NCBI RefSeq assembly: GCF_964186625.1
Contig: NZ_OZ075110.1
Location: 186,001-250,000, forward strand
Source of the DNA: Asticcacaulis sp. MM231
Lineage (GTDB): Bacteria > Pseudomonadota > Alphaproteobacteria > Caulobacterales > Caulobacteraceae
DNA length: 64,000 nt
Reading direction: 5' to 3'
Shown here: piece after piece, positions 38,071 through 46,961 of the stretch
How positions within the stretch are numbered: position 1 is the stretch's first letter
Layout of the letters: every line of letters begins with the position of its first letter
Notes under the pieces: model-generated
Seen by the model: the letters and a program-made list of their open reading frames with translations, nothing else
Database searches by the model: none
What the model was told of the DNA's origin: nothing
Position numbers and translations under genes: made by a program

Positions 38071-38732
38071 AGGGTTGGTTTTCCTGTCTCTGTTCCCGGG
38101 CAGATACGGTCACAATTAATACGTCGTCCGTCAAGCTGATAACCATGACACCACGCGCCACCCTCATAACTATATGACTTAAGAATAACGTGTGATCTTG
38201 CGGTACGCAAGCGTGGCTTTTGTTAGCGCTCCCATAAATATACTCGGGGAAAATCCGGAAATCCGCGGATAAAAACTTGTCATCCCGCCGAACAAAAAAG
38301 CGGACAGGCTTCAGACAGGTGTGCCCCAATTGCAACAACGACCGCAGGAATGGTTCACCATTTTGCGTCGACGCCATCAATTTGTATTATAATTAGTGCT
38401 TTGAAATAATGTGGTTTTTTTATATGCAAATTAGTTTCTGCCCCGCAAGAAGCTTGATGTACGAAAAACAGTTGCGTTAGAAACGAAATGGAAACATCAC
38501 AAAACTGCCTAATTTCCGTTGACTTCCGTTCACTTGGTTTCATAGTGTGACCACAGTTGAACAGATTTTGATCGCAATCCGCAACTTTGCAACCAAGGTT
38601 AATCAACTAAAGACGCGGTATCTGCTAGACTTGGGTTAGGGGCCTTAAGAATTTATTCAATACAAACTTTCTTGAGACGAGACTTAAAACTGTAAATAGC
38701 CAGTTTAAGTATCTTTTCATGATGGATTGACG
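38071..38732. other. Long intergenic region between GntR and the TonB receptor gene
   Basis: About 660 bases without a convincing gene, AT-rich from 38380 to 38700. It contains the palindrome CTTGCG-GTA-CGCAAG at 38197-38211, close to the GntR start. The receptor promoter must lie near its 3' end; no clear -35/-10 pair was identified. Confidence 0.4.
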
Positions 38733-38758
38733 CACCAAAACCGTGGTGTCTTTTTTTT
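38733..38758 (+). terminator. Terminator-like hairpin upstream of the TonB receptor
   Basis: CACCA (38733-38737), 6-base loop, TGGTG (38744-38748), then TC and eight T (38751-38758). The stem is only 5 bp. It lies 7 bases before the perfect operator at 38765 and could end stray upstream transcription or act as an attenuator. Confidence 0.45.
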
Positions 38759-38764
38759 GAGACA

Positions 38765-38778
38765 ATTGGTCGGCCAAT
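38765..38778. promoter_or_regulatory. GntR-type operator ATTGG-TCGG-CCAAT
   Basis: Perfect copy 117 bases upstream of the TonB-dependent receptor start. It ties the outer-membrane transporter to the same regulon as the hydrolases. Confidence 0.78.
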
Positions 38779-38894
38779 CAAACTCTCAAAGGTGAATAGG
38801 TCAAGCGCTCAATAAGCTAAGTCCACGTCGAAACAAGTGGGAAGACAAAGCCTCCGCAGCTCAGTCTGACGGAGGTATCAGAGGAGAAACTATA

Positions 38895-41800
38895 ATGACA
38901 ATGCCAATAAACGGGCGGCGCGGGCTTAAAAATGTCCTGCTTTGCGCCACCATACTCATGAGCGGCACGGCGGGATTTGCCCTCGCCCAGGACGCCGTGC
39001 CCGCCGATACCACCGCCGCGACAGAAGTCATCGTTACCGGCTTCAAGAAGAGCTACGCCGACGCGGTGCGTGCCAAAAAGAATAATATCGAAATCACCGA
39101 TGGCATTTCCTCGGATGGTCTGGGTCGTTTCCCTGACCTGAACGTCGGCGAAGCCCTGCAACGCATTCCGGGCGTCCAGATCAACCGCGAAGCCGAAGGC
39201 CGTAACGCCACGATCAACCTACGCGGCATGCCGGGGTCCTATGCCCGCACGACCCTGAACGGTCAGGCCTTTGCGGATCCGCCCGCCCTGAGCAACAATT
39301 CGTCCGGTCCGCTGGGCGCCTTCAATTCTGACATTTTCAGCGCCTTCGTCATCGAAAAATCGCCCATGGCCAACGCTCAGTCTGGCGGTCTCAGTGGTAA
39401 CGTGGACATGCAGATCGCCCCCGCCCTGTCCCGCAAGGACGGCGGTTTCGCCAAGGCTTCTTACGAGTACAATACGCTCGGCGACCTGGCCTCACCAGCC
39501 TATACGCTCGGCTACAATAAGCACATAAGTCCCAATCTGGCGGTTTTTGGCACGCTGGCTTACAAGCACGAAAATTTCCGTCGTGATACCCTGCGCTTTA
39601 ACACCTACAGCGCCCTCACCGCTCAGGCGACCGGCCTGTCCGCCTCGGATTTCGCCTCGAAATATGGGGCCTATTACTCCCCAACGGAATGCACCAGTTC
39701 TGGAACAGCCTTCTGTCGCTCCCTGGCCAGCGCTCTGGGCGTTGACGACGCCTCAGCCTACGTGAACAGTACGACGGGTTCCAAAGGCACAGCCGGTGCC
39801 TGGTATGACAGCGCCCTGCGCCAATACACCCGCACCAATGAAGGCAATCTCTGGACCGGTTCCGCCGGCATGGAGTGGAAGCCAAACGACAACACCAAGC
39901 TTGGTGTGGTCGGCTTCTACTCGGACCGCGACATGCCCAAGACCACGCAATATTTCCTCATCAACTCGATGTGGGACGGTGCGGGCACGGTGGCGACCAA
40001 TGGCGATCCGGTCTCGACCTCCGATGGCCGCTATCTCTATTCCGACATCACGATGACCAACTTCCCGGCCAAATCATCGACACGCCTGTACTCTCAGCAT
40101 CAACAGTCCAAAGGGCTGGTAGCCAATGCCGATTGGCACGATGACAAGTGGCGCGCTGCGGCCGTTCTGTCGATCTCAAACGGACTCAGTTCATCGCTCG
40201 AAACCGAAATTGATCTGCAGACCAATCCGTCATCGACCGGCACCAATGGCATCACAGCCAATTTCAACACCGGCCTCGGTGAGCTTAGTGACTTCTCATA
40301 CAGTGTAACGCCGACACCGCAGAACGCGATTTTCAACTATGCGTTCAATGACGCGACGGCCTCCACTGTGGTCGATGGTGTTGCCTGTCAGGCGTCGCCA
40401 ACCTATGCGGCAAATTCGTGGAACTGGACGTCTTGCGATCCGGAAAACCTCTATACCGCCGATGGTGCCTATACACTTAACGTATCCGGTTCTGAGAGCT
40501 ACGCCTATAACCAGGTGAACTCGGCTCAGTTTGATTTGGAGCGCTATATTGAACTGGGGCCGATCACCAGCATCCAAGGTGGCCTGCGTCTGGAGCAAAA
40601 CCGCTTCAAGTCCAAGGGCTTCCGAAACATGGCCTACGGGATTGACACGACCAAGATCACTCAGGACATGTTGATCACGGCACCTTCCGTCAATGACTTC
40701 ATGGGCGGCGACGCGGCGATCTCCAAGAACTGGCAGGTGATCGACGTTGAGAAGTTCCTGTCCGCTGTGACCCCGGTCAGCCTTTACAATAATGGTGGGC
40801 TGACAAGCGTCGGCTTGAATATTCTTTATGCCGATGGCGCCTATGCCAACTACAACTACACCAACACCAACACACTCGGCGAAGCCTATATCCAGGCTAA
40901 ATACGATACGCAACTCATCGGTCACCGCATCCGCGGTAACTTTGGCGTACGCTATGAAGCGACCGATAACACGATCCAGACCCTGGACCAGACATCGACC
41001 TTCACGGATGGTGTAGGCTCAGTTTCCAACTACAGCCAGCATGAGATCAAAAACAAGTATCACTACTGGTTACCGTCGGCCATTTTCGCCGCCGACGTCA
41101 GTGACGATCTCGTGCTGCGCGGCGCCTATTACAAAACCTATGTCCGCCCTCAAGCGCGCCAATACTCGCCCGTCTCGATTTTCGGCCAACCGACGCTGGA
41201 TGGAAGCTCCTCGACGTCATTGATGCAGATCTACAATGCCTCAGTCACCATCGGGAACAACAAACTCCATCCCTACCTGGCAAATTCCTACGACCTCTCT
41301 CTGGAGTGGTACAACAGGCCTAACAGCCTGATCTCGATCGCCTATTTCGACAAAAAGATCACGGGGCGCATCGCCAGCACCAGCGATCCGGCAATTCTGT
41401 GCCCGGCAGATGGCTCGAACTGGGGCTATGGGGCGCTCAACTGGGATGGTACGAACTGTATCGCCACGGCTCTGAGCACAAGCACCAAGACGGTATATAT
41501 CTACGCCTCCGGCAGCTATAATCTGGACAAGCCGACCTATGTGCACGGCCTTGAGTTCAACATTCAACAGAACCTGGACTTCCTGCCCGGCTTCTGGAAG
41601 AACTTCGGCGGTAACTTCAACTATGCCTTCACACAGGCGAAGAGCCCGGCACTTGCGCCCTTCCCTGGCATCTCAAAGTTCACCTACAACGCGATCGGTT
41701 ATTACGAGACCACCAAATGGGGCGTCCGCGCCACCTATAACTGGCGCTCAGATTATCCGCTTAACGCTAACGGCACCTACAGCGGCAGCGCACGCTCCGT

Positions 41801-41984
41801 CAAGGCGCGGGGTCAGCTCGATATGTCGGCCTCCTACAATATCAATGATCAGGTTACGGTGTCGCTGGACGCTTACAACATGACCAATGCTAAGCGTTTT
41901 GAATACGAAAACGACAGCAAGCTGGTCCGTTGGATCGACTACGACGGCAGCACCTATACCCTCACGGTTAAGGCGATCTTCTAA
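38895..41984 (+). CDS. TonB-dependent outer-membrane receptor for glycans
   Basis: Outer-membrane transporter of 1029 residues. Signal peptide (cleavage near ALAQD), plug domain (about 45-170: EVIVTGFKKSYADAVRAKK, GRFPDLNVGEALQRIPGVQINREAEGRNATINLRGM) and a 22-stranded barrel ending in the typical aromatic terminus LTVKAIF. The N-terminus is of the Xanthomonas/Caulobacter TIGR01782 type that imports oligosaccharides with TonB-ExbBD energy. GAGGAG lies 9 bases before the ATG. No SusD partner exists, as usual in proteobacteria. Its operator and neighbours point to the glycan cut by the hydrolases, but the ligand is not known. Confidence 0.94.
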   Translation: MTMPINGRRGLKNVLLCATILMSGTAGFALAQDAVPADTTAATEVIVTGFKKSYADAVRAKKNNIEITDGISSDGLGRFPDLNVGEALQRIPGVQINREAEGRNATINLRGMPGSYARTTLNGQAFADPPALSNNSSGPLGAFNSDIFSAFVIEKSPMANAQSGGLSGNVDMQIAPALSRKDGGFAKASYEYNTLGDLASPAYTLGYNKHISPNLAVFGTLAYKHENFRRDTLRFNTYSALTAQATGLSASDFASKYGAYYSPTECTSSGTAFCRSLASALGVDDASAYVNSTTGSKGTAGAWYDSALRQYTRTNEGNLWTGSAGMEWKPNDNTKLGVVGFYSDRDMPKTTQYFLINSMWDGAGTVATNGDPVSTSDGRYLYSDITMTNFPAKSSTRLYSQHQQSKGLVANADWHDDKWRAAAVLSISNGLSSSLETEIDLQTNPSSTGTNGITANFNTGLGELSDFSYSVTPTPQNAIFNYAFNDATASTVVDGVACQASPTYAANSWNWTSCDPENLYTADGAYTLNVSGSESYAYNQVNSAQFDLERYIELGPITSIQGGLRLEQNRFKSKGFRNMAYGIDTTKITQDMLITAPSVNDFMGGDAAISKNWQVIDVEKFLSAVTPVSLYNNGGLTSVGLNILYADGAYANYNYTNTNTLGEAYIQAKYDTQLIGHRIRGNFGVRYEATDNTIQTLDQTSTFTDGVGSVSNYSQHEIKNKYHYWLPSAIFAADVSDDLVLRGAYYKTYVRPQARQYSPVSIFGQPTLDGSSSTSLMQIYNASVTIGNNKLHPYLANSYDLSLEWYNRPNSLISIAYFDKKITGRIASTSDPAILCPADGSNWGYGALNWDGTNCIATALSTSTKTVYIYASGSYNLDKPTYVHGLEFNIQQNLDFLPGFWKNFGGNFNYAFTQAKSPALAPFPGISKFTYNAIGYYETTKWGVRATYNWRSDYPLNANGTYSGSARSVKARGQLDMSASYNINDQVTVSLDAYNMTNAKRFEYENDSKLVRWIDYDGSTYTLTVKAIF

Positions 41985-42004
41985 CCCCGGAGGTTCCTTA
42001 ACTC

Positions 42005-42045
42005 GGAGGCGTGACCCTTCCCTATGGTTACGCCTCCTCTTTTTT
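42005..42045 (+). terminator. Intrinsic terminator of the TonB receptor gene
   Basis: GGAGGCGTGACC (42005-42016) pairs with GGTTACGCCTCC (42026-42037) through 12 pairs including one G-T, followed by TCTTTTTT. Strong rho-independent terminator 20 bases after the receptor stop. Confidence 0.93.
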
Positions 42046-42133
42046 AGCCGCCCCTTGGATGGCTATCTGTGCAAAGGACCCTTTGCGTATCCTCCCTCAG
42101 ACGCGGATCCGGTCTCCCGCACCGCGCCTTACT

Positions 42134-42165
42134 GGCCTGGCAGTTTCATCTGCCAGGCCCTTTTT
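42134..42165. terminator. Second intrinsic terminator, facing the halogenase gene
   Basis: GGCCTGGCAG, loop TTTCAT, CTGCCAGGCC: a perfect 10-bp stem followed by C and five T on the + strand. It sits between the convergent receptor and tryptophan-halogenase genes and may back up the first terminator. Confidence 0.85.
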
Positions 42166-42206
42166 ATAGGAATGCCACTCGGCGTTTATCAGACGCCTCC
42201 AGATCA

Positions 42207-43721
42207 TCAGGCGCTTTCGGACAGGCGGGCCTGACAATGTTGCGCAATATAGTCTTCATGCGTGGGCATACGGGTAAGGCAGTTCCCGATGACACTGCGC
42301 AAGTCCGACAGCCACGCTTTGAGGGCGTCTGAAGGCAGGCTCAGGCTGAGCGGTTCCGGCGCCGCCGGCATCAGCCCCTGCCCGATCATGACCGCTAACC
42401 AACTGGGCGTACGGAACTGCTCGCCACGCTCCTCAGGGATACGTCCACGGCTTGAAAACAGGTCAATGCGGTTTTGCAGACCGTCAGGAATGTCCATATG
42501 GCGGCAGTATCGCCAAAACTCCGAGTCGTCGCGCGTGCCAACCTTGTAGTGCAGTATGAGAAAGTCGCGTATGTCTTCGTACTCACGCACCATGGCCGCA
42601 TTGTAGGCGGCCGTGTCCGCCCTTGAAAAATCCTTGTCTGGGAAGAGATATTGCAGGCGCAGAATGGCGTTCTGGATCAGCATGATCGAGGTGGATTCCA
42701 GGGGCTCCAGAAAGCCCGCCGATAAACCAACCGCGATACAGTTCTTTTTCCAGAAGGTCTCACGACGGCCGGTCGTAAAGCGGATCGGCCTTGGATCGGC
42801 CAGAGGCGGCGAGTTCAGATTGGCCAGAAGCGCATCCATCGCCTGCGTGTCATCGATGAAGGCGCTCGAAAAGACGTGGCCGTTGCCGTCCCTGTGTTGC
42901 AACGGAATACGCCATTGCCAGCCGGCGCTCAGGGCTGTGGAGCGCGTATAGGGGGCCGGCGGACCTTTGCGGGCAGTCGGTACGGCCAGGGCGCGATCGC
43001 ACGGCAGGTAACGCGACCAGTCGATATAGCCAACCCCAAGGGCCTCGCCCAGCAAGAGGGCGCGAAAACCCGTGCAGTCGATAAACAGATCGCCATCGAT
43101 GCGACGGCCATCTTCCAGGGAAAGGCTCTCAATGAAGCCCGAATCTCCCAGATTGACCCGCCCGATTTTGCCTTCCAGCCGCACCACGCCCGCTGCCTCG
43201 GAGATTGTGCGTAGAAAACGCGCATATAAGGAGGCGTCGAACTGGTAGGCATAGGCAATCTCCGCCAGGGGCGAATTGGCCCCCGTCGGTCGCATAAAGC
43301 GCCCGTTGATCGAGGCCAGAGATTGAAGGCTGTAATTTTCAAGCCGATCGGCGCCATTCTCGAGATAGTGCCTCAGCCAGACGGCATGAAATGGCAAGGC
43401 GCCGTAGTCACGACCATAGGGACCAAAGGAGTGATGGTAGGCGTGGCCCTGACGTCCCCAGTTGACGAACTCAATGCCCAGTTTGAACGTGCCCTTCGTG
43501 AAGCGGACAAATTCATTTTCGTTGATCCCCAGGTGGCGGTTAAAAACATGGATATAGGGCGTCGTCGCCTCACCGACGCCGACCGTACCGATCTCCTCGC
43601 TCTCAACCAGCACAATCTCTTCGAAGTCGTCGCGCAAAATCCGGGAAAACCAGGCCGCGGTCATCCATCCGGCGGTGCCTCCGCCCGCAATGACGACTTT
43701 TTTGATGGTGCCTTGCGACAT
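42207..43721 (-). CDS. Tryptophan-halogenase-family flavoprotein
   Basis: Protein of 504 residues in the flavin-dependent halogenase family. FAD motif GGGTAG at 13-18, GVGEATTP near 45-52, a lysine in GTFKLGIEF at the place of the PrnA/RebH catalytic lysine, the WxWxIP motif as GWQWRIP near 270, and LEPLESTSI near 345 with the conserved glutamate. All signature positions look intact, but such genes are frequent beside TonB receptors and sugar hydrolases in Caulobacterales and Xanthomonadales with no known halogenation product. AGGA lies 6 bases before the ATG. Convergent with the receptor. A separate flavin reductase is not in the window. Confidence 0.9.
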   Translation of the reverse strand: MSQGTIKKVVIAGGGTAGWMTAAWFSRILRDDFEEIVLVESEEIGTVGVGEATTPYIHVFNRHLGINENEFVRFTKGTFKLGIEFVNWGRQGHAYHHSFGPYGRDYGALPFHAVWLRHYLENGADRLENYSLQSLASINGRFMRPTGANSPLAEIAYAYQFDASLYARFLRTISEAAGVVRLEGKIGRVNLGDSGFIESLSLEDGRRIDGDLFIDCTGFRALLLGEALGVGYIDWSRYLPCDRALAVPTARKGPPAPYTRSTALSAGWQWRIPLQHRDGNGHVFSSAFIDDTQAMDALLANLNSPPLADPRPIRFTTGRRETFWKKNCIAVGLSAGFLEPLESTSIMLIQNAILRLQYLFPDKDFSRADTAAYNAAMVREYEDIRDFLILHYKVGTRDDSEFWRYCRHMDIPDGLQNRIDLFSSRGRIPEERGEQFRTPSWLAVMIGQGLMPAAPEPLSLSLPSDALKAWLSDLRSVIGNCLTRMPTHEDYIAQHCQARLSESA

Positions 43722-44055
43722 TGTCCTGCTCCCTGCCCCTTGCGGTGCGCTCTTTCTCCCAGGAGACCGAACGCTCCAGGCTGGGCGGAATGATAGGGAG
43801 AGAAAAAAATTTGTCTATAAGTTTCAAAGTGATCGAGACCATAGCGGTCTCTTGCTGAGGCCGCCTGGGCGTCATCCATGCGTCCTGCAGACCAGGCCAT
43901 GGACGTAACCCATTGAGATTTCTTGTTGTATTTGTTAGCAACATTGTCTTTAAATCCAAAATGGTTGACCAAAAAAAATGACCCGTTCGCGCAGGTCGCT
44001 GTCGCGCACGCGACGGTCATGTCGTCTTGTGAGGAATACGGAAGGAATATAGCGC
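43722..44055. other. Divergent promoter region between halogenase homologue and GH115
   Basis: No gene seen. AATGG-TTGA-CCAAA at 43960-43973 matches the locus operator in 8 of 10 positions and is the only candidate site found here. AAGGAA at 44042-44047 serves the GTG start of GH115. Confidence 0.4.
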
Positions 44056-46908
44056 GTGACATCCGTCAGACCTCGTTTTTGGGCGACCTTCATCTGCCTC
44101 ACTTGGGTGGTGCTTAGCCCTCAGGCTCAGGCTCAGCCTCAACCTCAACCTCAACCTCAGGCCGATGTCACGCTGTTTGACGGACAGCGCGTGGCGGAGG
44201 TCCTCTATGACGCCCCTCAAGGCGACGCCGCCCTGCCCCTGGCGGCACAGATGCTGGCGGGGGACCTGCACGATCTGACAGGGAAGACGCCCGTGGCCGC
44301 AAGCGATCGGGCACAGTGCCGAACCACCTGCGTGTTACTGGGCCTTTATGACGCGCCGCGCGTACAAGCCCTCGCCCGGCGGGCCAATATCCCGCTCGAT
44401 GACCTGTCCGGGCAATGGGAAGTTTACCGTCGCTTTGTTGTCCGTGATGGCACGGCCACCTATGTGGTGATCGCCGGTTCCGATCTTCGTGGCGCCATAT
44501 ACGGCGCGGTCGATCTTTCCAGAAGCCTGGGTATCTCACCCTGGTCGTGGTGGGCTGACGTAACGCCCCGGCAACAATCCCACCTGTCGGTGTCCGAGGC
44601 GGCTTTCACCTCGAAGCCGCCCTCGGTGCAATACCGCGGCATCTTCCTCAACGATGAAGACTGGGGCCTGGAACCCTGGGCCGCCGCCACACAAGATCCC
44701 GCCAAGGGTAATATCGGCCCCAATACCTACAGGCGCGTTTTCGAACTGATGTGGCGGCTGAAGGCCAATACGCTCTGGCCGGCTATGCACACCGTCTCGA
44801 CGCCCTTTTACAGCGACCCTGCCAATCCGAAACTGGCCCATGACTATGCCATCGTCATGGGTACATCACACGCCGAACCAATGATGCGCAATAATTTGCG
44901 CGAGTGGGATGAATCCAAAAGCGGCGCTTTTGATTTCACACGCAATGGCAAAAAAATAGCCACCTACTGGAAAGACCGCATCAAGCAGAGCGCGCCCTAT
45001 GAGAGCATCTACACTGTGGGGCTGCGCGGCATTCACGACGGGCCCATGCAGGGCGCCTCCACCACGCAGGAACGCAGTCAGGTTCTTGAACATGTCACCG
45101 ACATCCAGCGCGACCTCCTGACCCAAACGCTCAGGCGTCCGGCCGCGACAACGCCCCAGGTCTATGTGGCCTATCATGAGCTTCAGGAAGCTTACGATTC
45201 CGGCCTTAAAATTCCGGACGATATCACCCTGATGTGGGCCGATGACAACTATGGCTATCTGAGACGCCTGTCCGGTCCGGCCGAACAGACAAGATCAGGC
45301 GGCGCCGGCGTATATTACCATCTCTCCTATTGGGGGCGCCCGCATGACTATCTCTGGCTCGGCACTACCCATCCCGGCCTGATCCGCGAGGAAATGGGGC
45401 GCGCCTTTGATACCAATGCCCGCAGGATGTGGATCGTCAATGTCGGCGATATCAAGCCGATCGAGTATCTGTCGCAGTATTTCCTCGACCTGGCCTTTGA
45501 TGCCGACCTGCTCACCCAGCCGGCGGATGCGCATCTGCGTGAGTTTATGCGCGAACAGTTTGGCGAGACGCAGGCCAGGGCGTTGGCCAGCCTCATGAGG
45601 CGCTATTACGACCTGGCGTTCGAGCGCAAGCCGGAGTTCATGGGCTTCGGGCAGGCCGAGTGGGTCACGCCCAACCGCCCGACGGACTATGTCAGTTTCG
45701 ATGGGCAGGAAGCCGAGGATCGCGTGAAGGCCTATCGTGATCTGACCGCAGAGGCCGAAGCGATCGGCGCCACCCTGCCTGCAGATCGGCAGGCGGCCTT
45801 TTATGAGCTTGTTCTCTATCCCGTCAGGGCGAGTGCCAACCTGAACGCGCGCATCCTCAACCTCGATCTCGCCGATCTTTATGCCCGCGAGCAACGCGCC
45901 TCTGTGAACAGCTACGTCGATAACGCCCGGACTGCCCACGCCGGTCTCGTCGAAGACACTGAGCGCTACAATGCGCTTTTAGGCGGCAAATGGCGGGGTA
46001 TCATGGATATGGCGCCGCGACGCCTGCCGGTCTTTGACGAACCCGTTTGGCCTAACTGGAGCGTCTCACCCAAGACGGGCTGCGAGCTGTCGCTTTCCGG
46101 CCAATGGATCCATGATCACAACACCCTGACCTTTGTCGCAGGACGCCCCCAAACCCGACCGGTGACCCTGTTCTCGCATCAGCCCGTATCTCAGGACTGG
46201 TCGCTTCAGAGGCCCATGGCCGGCCTGACCCTTTCCAGCCAATACGGCACCTTGAACGCTCAAAACCATTATCAGACACAGCTGAGCCTCAGCTATGACG
46301 GCGCGTCGCCCCCCGGCGACAAAGAACTGAAGCTTATGTGCGGCGGGGCTGAGCACACAGTCTATGTGCGCATATTGCCGGCCATGTCGATGACGATGAC
46401 GGCCGAAGATAACCGCCGTGTCACCCTGCGCCCGGATCTGGCCACGGTAAGCAATGACTGGGAACGCATCGATGAGCTGGGTAGCCTGGGCAGCGTGCTG
46501 CGCATCCGGCCGAACCTGACGTCCGCCGCCCCCGACGAGGCTTTGAAACGCGCGCCCCTCACCTATCGCTTCGCAACCTCTTCGGAATCGGGCGGGACGG
46601 TTAAACTCGTCGCCCTGCCCACCCATCCGGCGACGCCCGATCAAGCCCTAAGGGCGCTTGTCCGGCTTGACGACGGTCCCCTTCAAATGCTTGACGTTTC
46701 GACCGTCGGACGCAGCGATCCATGGCGGGCCAATGTGCTGTCGAACACGGCGATCAAAACGTTTGATTTCAGGCCTATGCTGGCGGGCGAACACACTTTG
46801 AGCGTATACGCCGTCGACCCAGGCCTGATGATTGATCGCATAGAGATTGACCTTGACGGCGCGCGCCCCCACTACGGCGTGATACGAACCGATCCCTCAG
46901 GTCCGTGA
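44056..46908 (+). CDS. GH115 alpha-glucuronidase
   Basis: Exported enzyme of 950 residues. GH115 removes (4-O-methyl)-alpha-glucuronic acid from xylan or arabinogalactan side chains. Family stretches: AAQMLAGDLHDLTGK, SWWADVTP, YRGIFLNDEDWGLEPWAA near 190, NTLWPAMH near 240, MGTSHAEPMMRN near 272, TLMWADDNYGYLRRL near 392 and GVYYHLSYWGRPHDYLW near 420. A C-terminal beta-sandwich (about 810-950) completes it. The N-terminus has a signal peptide followed by a QPQPQPQ tract coded by a hexanucleotide repeat. GTG start with AAGGAA upstream. The GntR gene follows 53 bases later. Confidence 0.93.
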   Translation: MTSVRPRFWATFICLTWVVLSPQAQAQPQPQPQPQADVTLFDGQRVAEVLYDAPQGDAALPLAAQMLAGDLHDLTGKTPVAASDRAQCRTTCVLLGLYDAPRVQALARRANIPLDDLSGQWEVYRRFVVRDGTATYVVIAGSDLRGAIYGAVDLSRSLGISPWSWWADVTPRQQSHLSVSEAAFTSKPPSVQYRGIFLNDEDWGLEPWAAATQDPAKGNIGPNTYRRVFELMWRLKANTLWPAMHTVSTPFYSDPANPKLAHDYAIVMGTSHAEPMMRNNLREWDESKSGAFDFTRNGKKIATYWKDRIKQSAPYESIYTVGLRGIHDGPMQGASTTQERSQVLEHVTDIQRDLLTQTLRRPAATTPQVYVAYHELQEAYDSGLKIPDDITLMWADDNYGYLRRLSGPAEQTRSGGAGVYYHLSYWGRPHDYLWLGTTHPGLIREEMGRAFDTNARRMWIVNVGDIKPIEYLSQYFLDLAFDADLLTQPADAHLREFMREQFGETQARALASLMRRYYDLAFERKPEFMGFGQAEWVTPNRPTDYVSFDGQEAEDRVKAYRDLTAEAEAIGATLPADRQAAFYELVLYPVRASANLNARILNLDLADLYAREQRASVNSYVDNARTAHAGLVEDTERYNALLGGKWRGIMDMAPRRLPVFDEPVWPNWSVSPKTGCELSLSGQWIHDHNTLTFVAGRPQTRPVTLFSHQPVSQDWSLQRPMAGLTLSSQYGTLNAQNHYQTQLSLSYDGASPPGDKELKLMCGGAEHTVYVRILPAMSMTMTAEDNRRVTLRPDLATVSNDWERIDELGSLGSVLRIRPNLTSAAPDEALKRAPLTYRFATSSESGGTVKLVALPTHPATPDQALRALVRLDDGPLQMLDVSTVGRSDPWRANVLSNTAIKTFDFRPMLAGEHTLSVYAVDPGLMIDRIEIDLDGARPHYGVIRTDPSGP
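44120..44161 (+). repeat. Hexanucleotide tandem repeat in the GH115 signal region
   Basis: Seven 6-base units of the form CTCAGG, CTCAGC or CTCAAC in a row. They encode alternating Q-A and Q-P residues just after the predicted signal-peptide cleavage site. Copy-number change would keep the frame and only alter the linker length. Confidence 0.85.
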
Positions 46909-46961
46909 GCAAGGGCTCCCGCTCGCGTTGGCCTTAGCTTCCACCTTAGCAGAAAATCACT

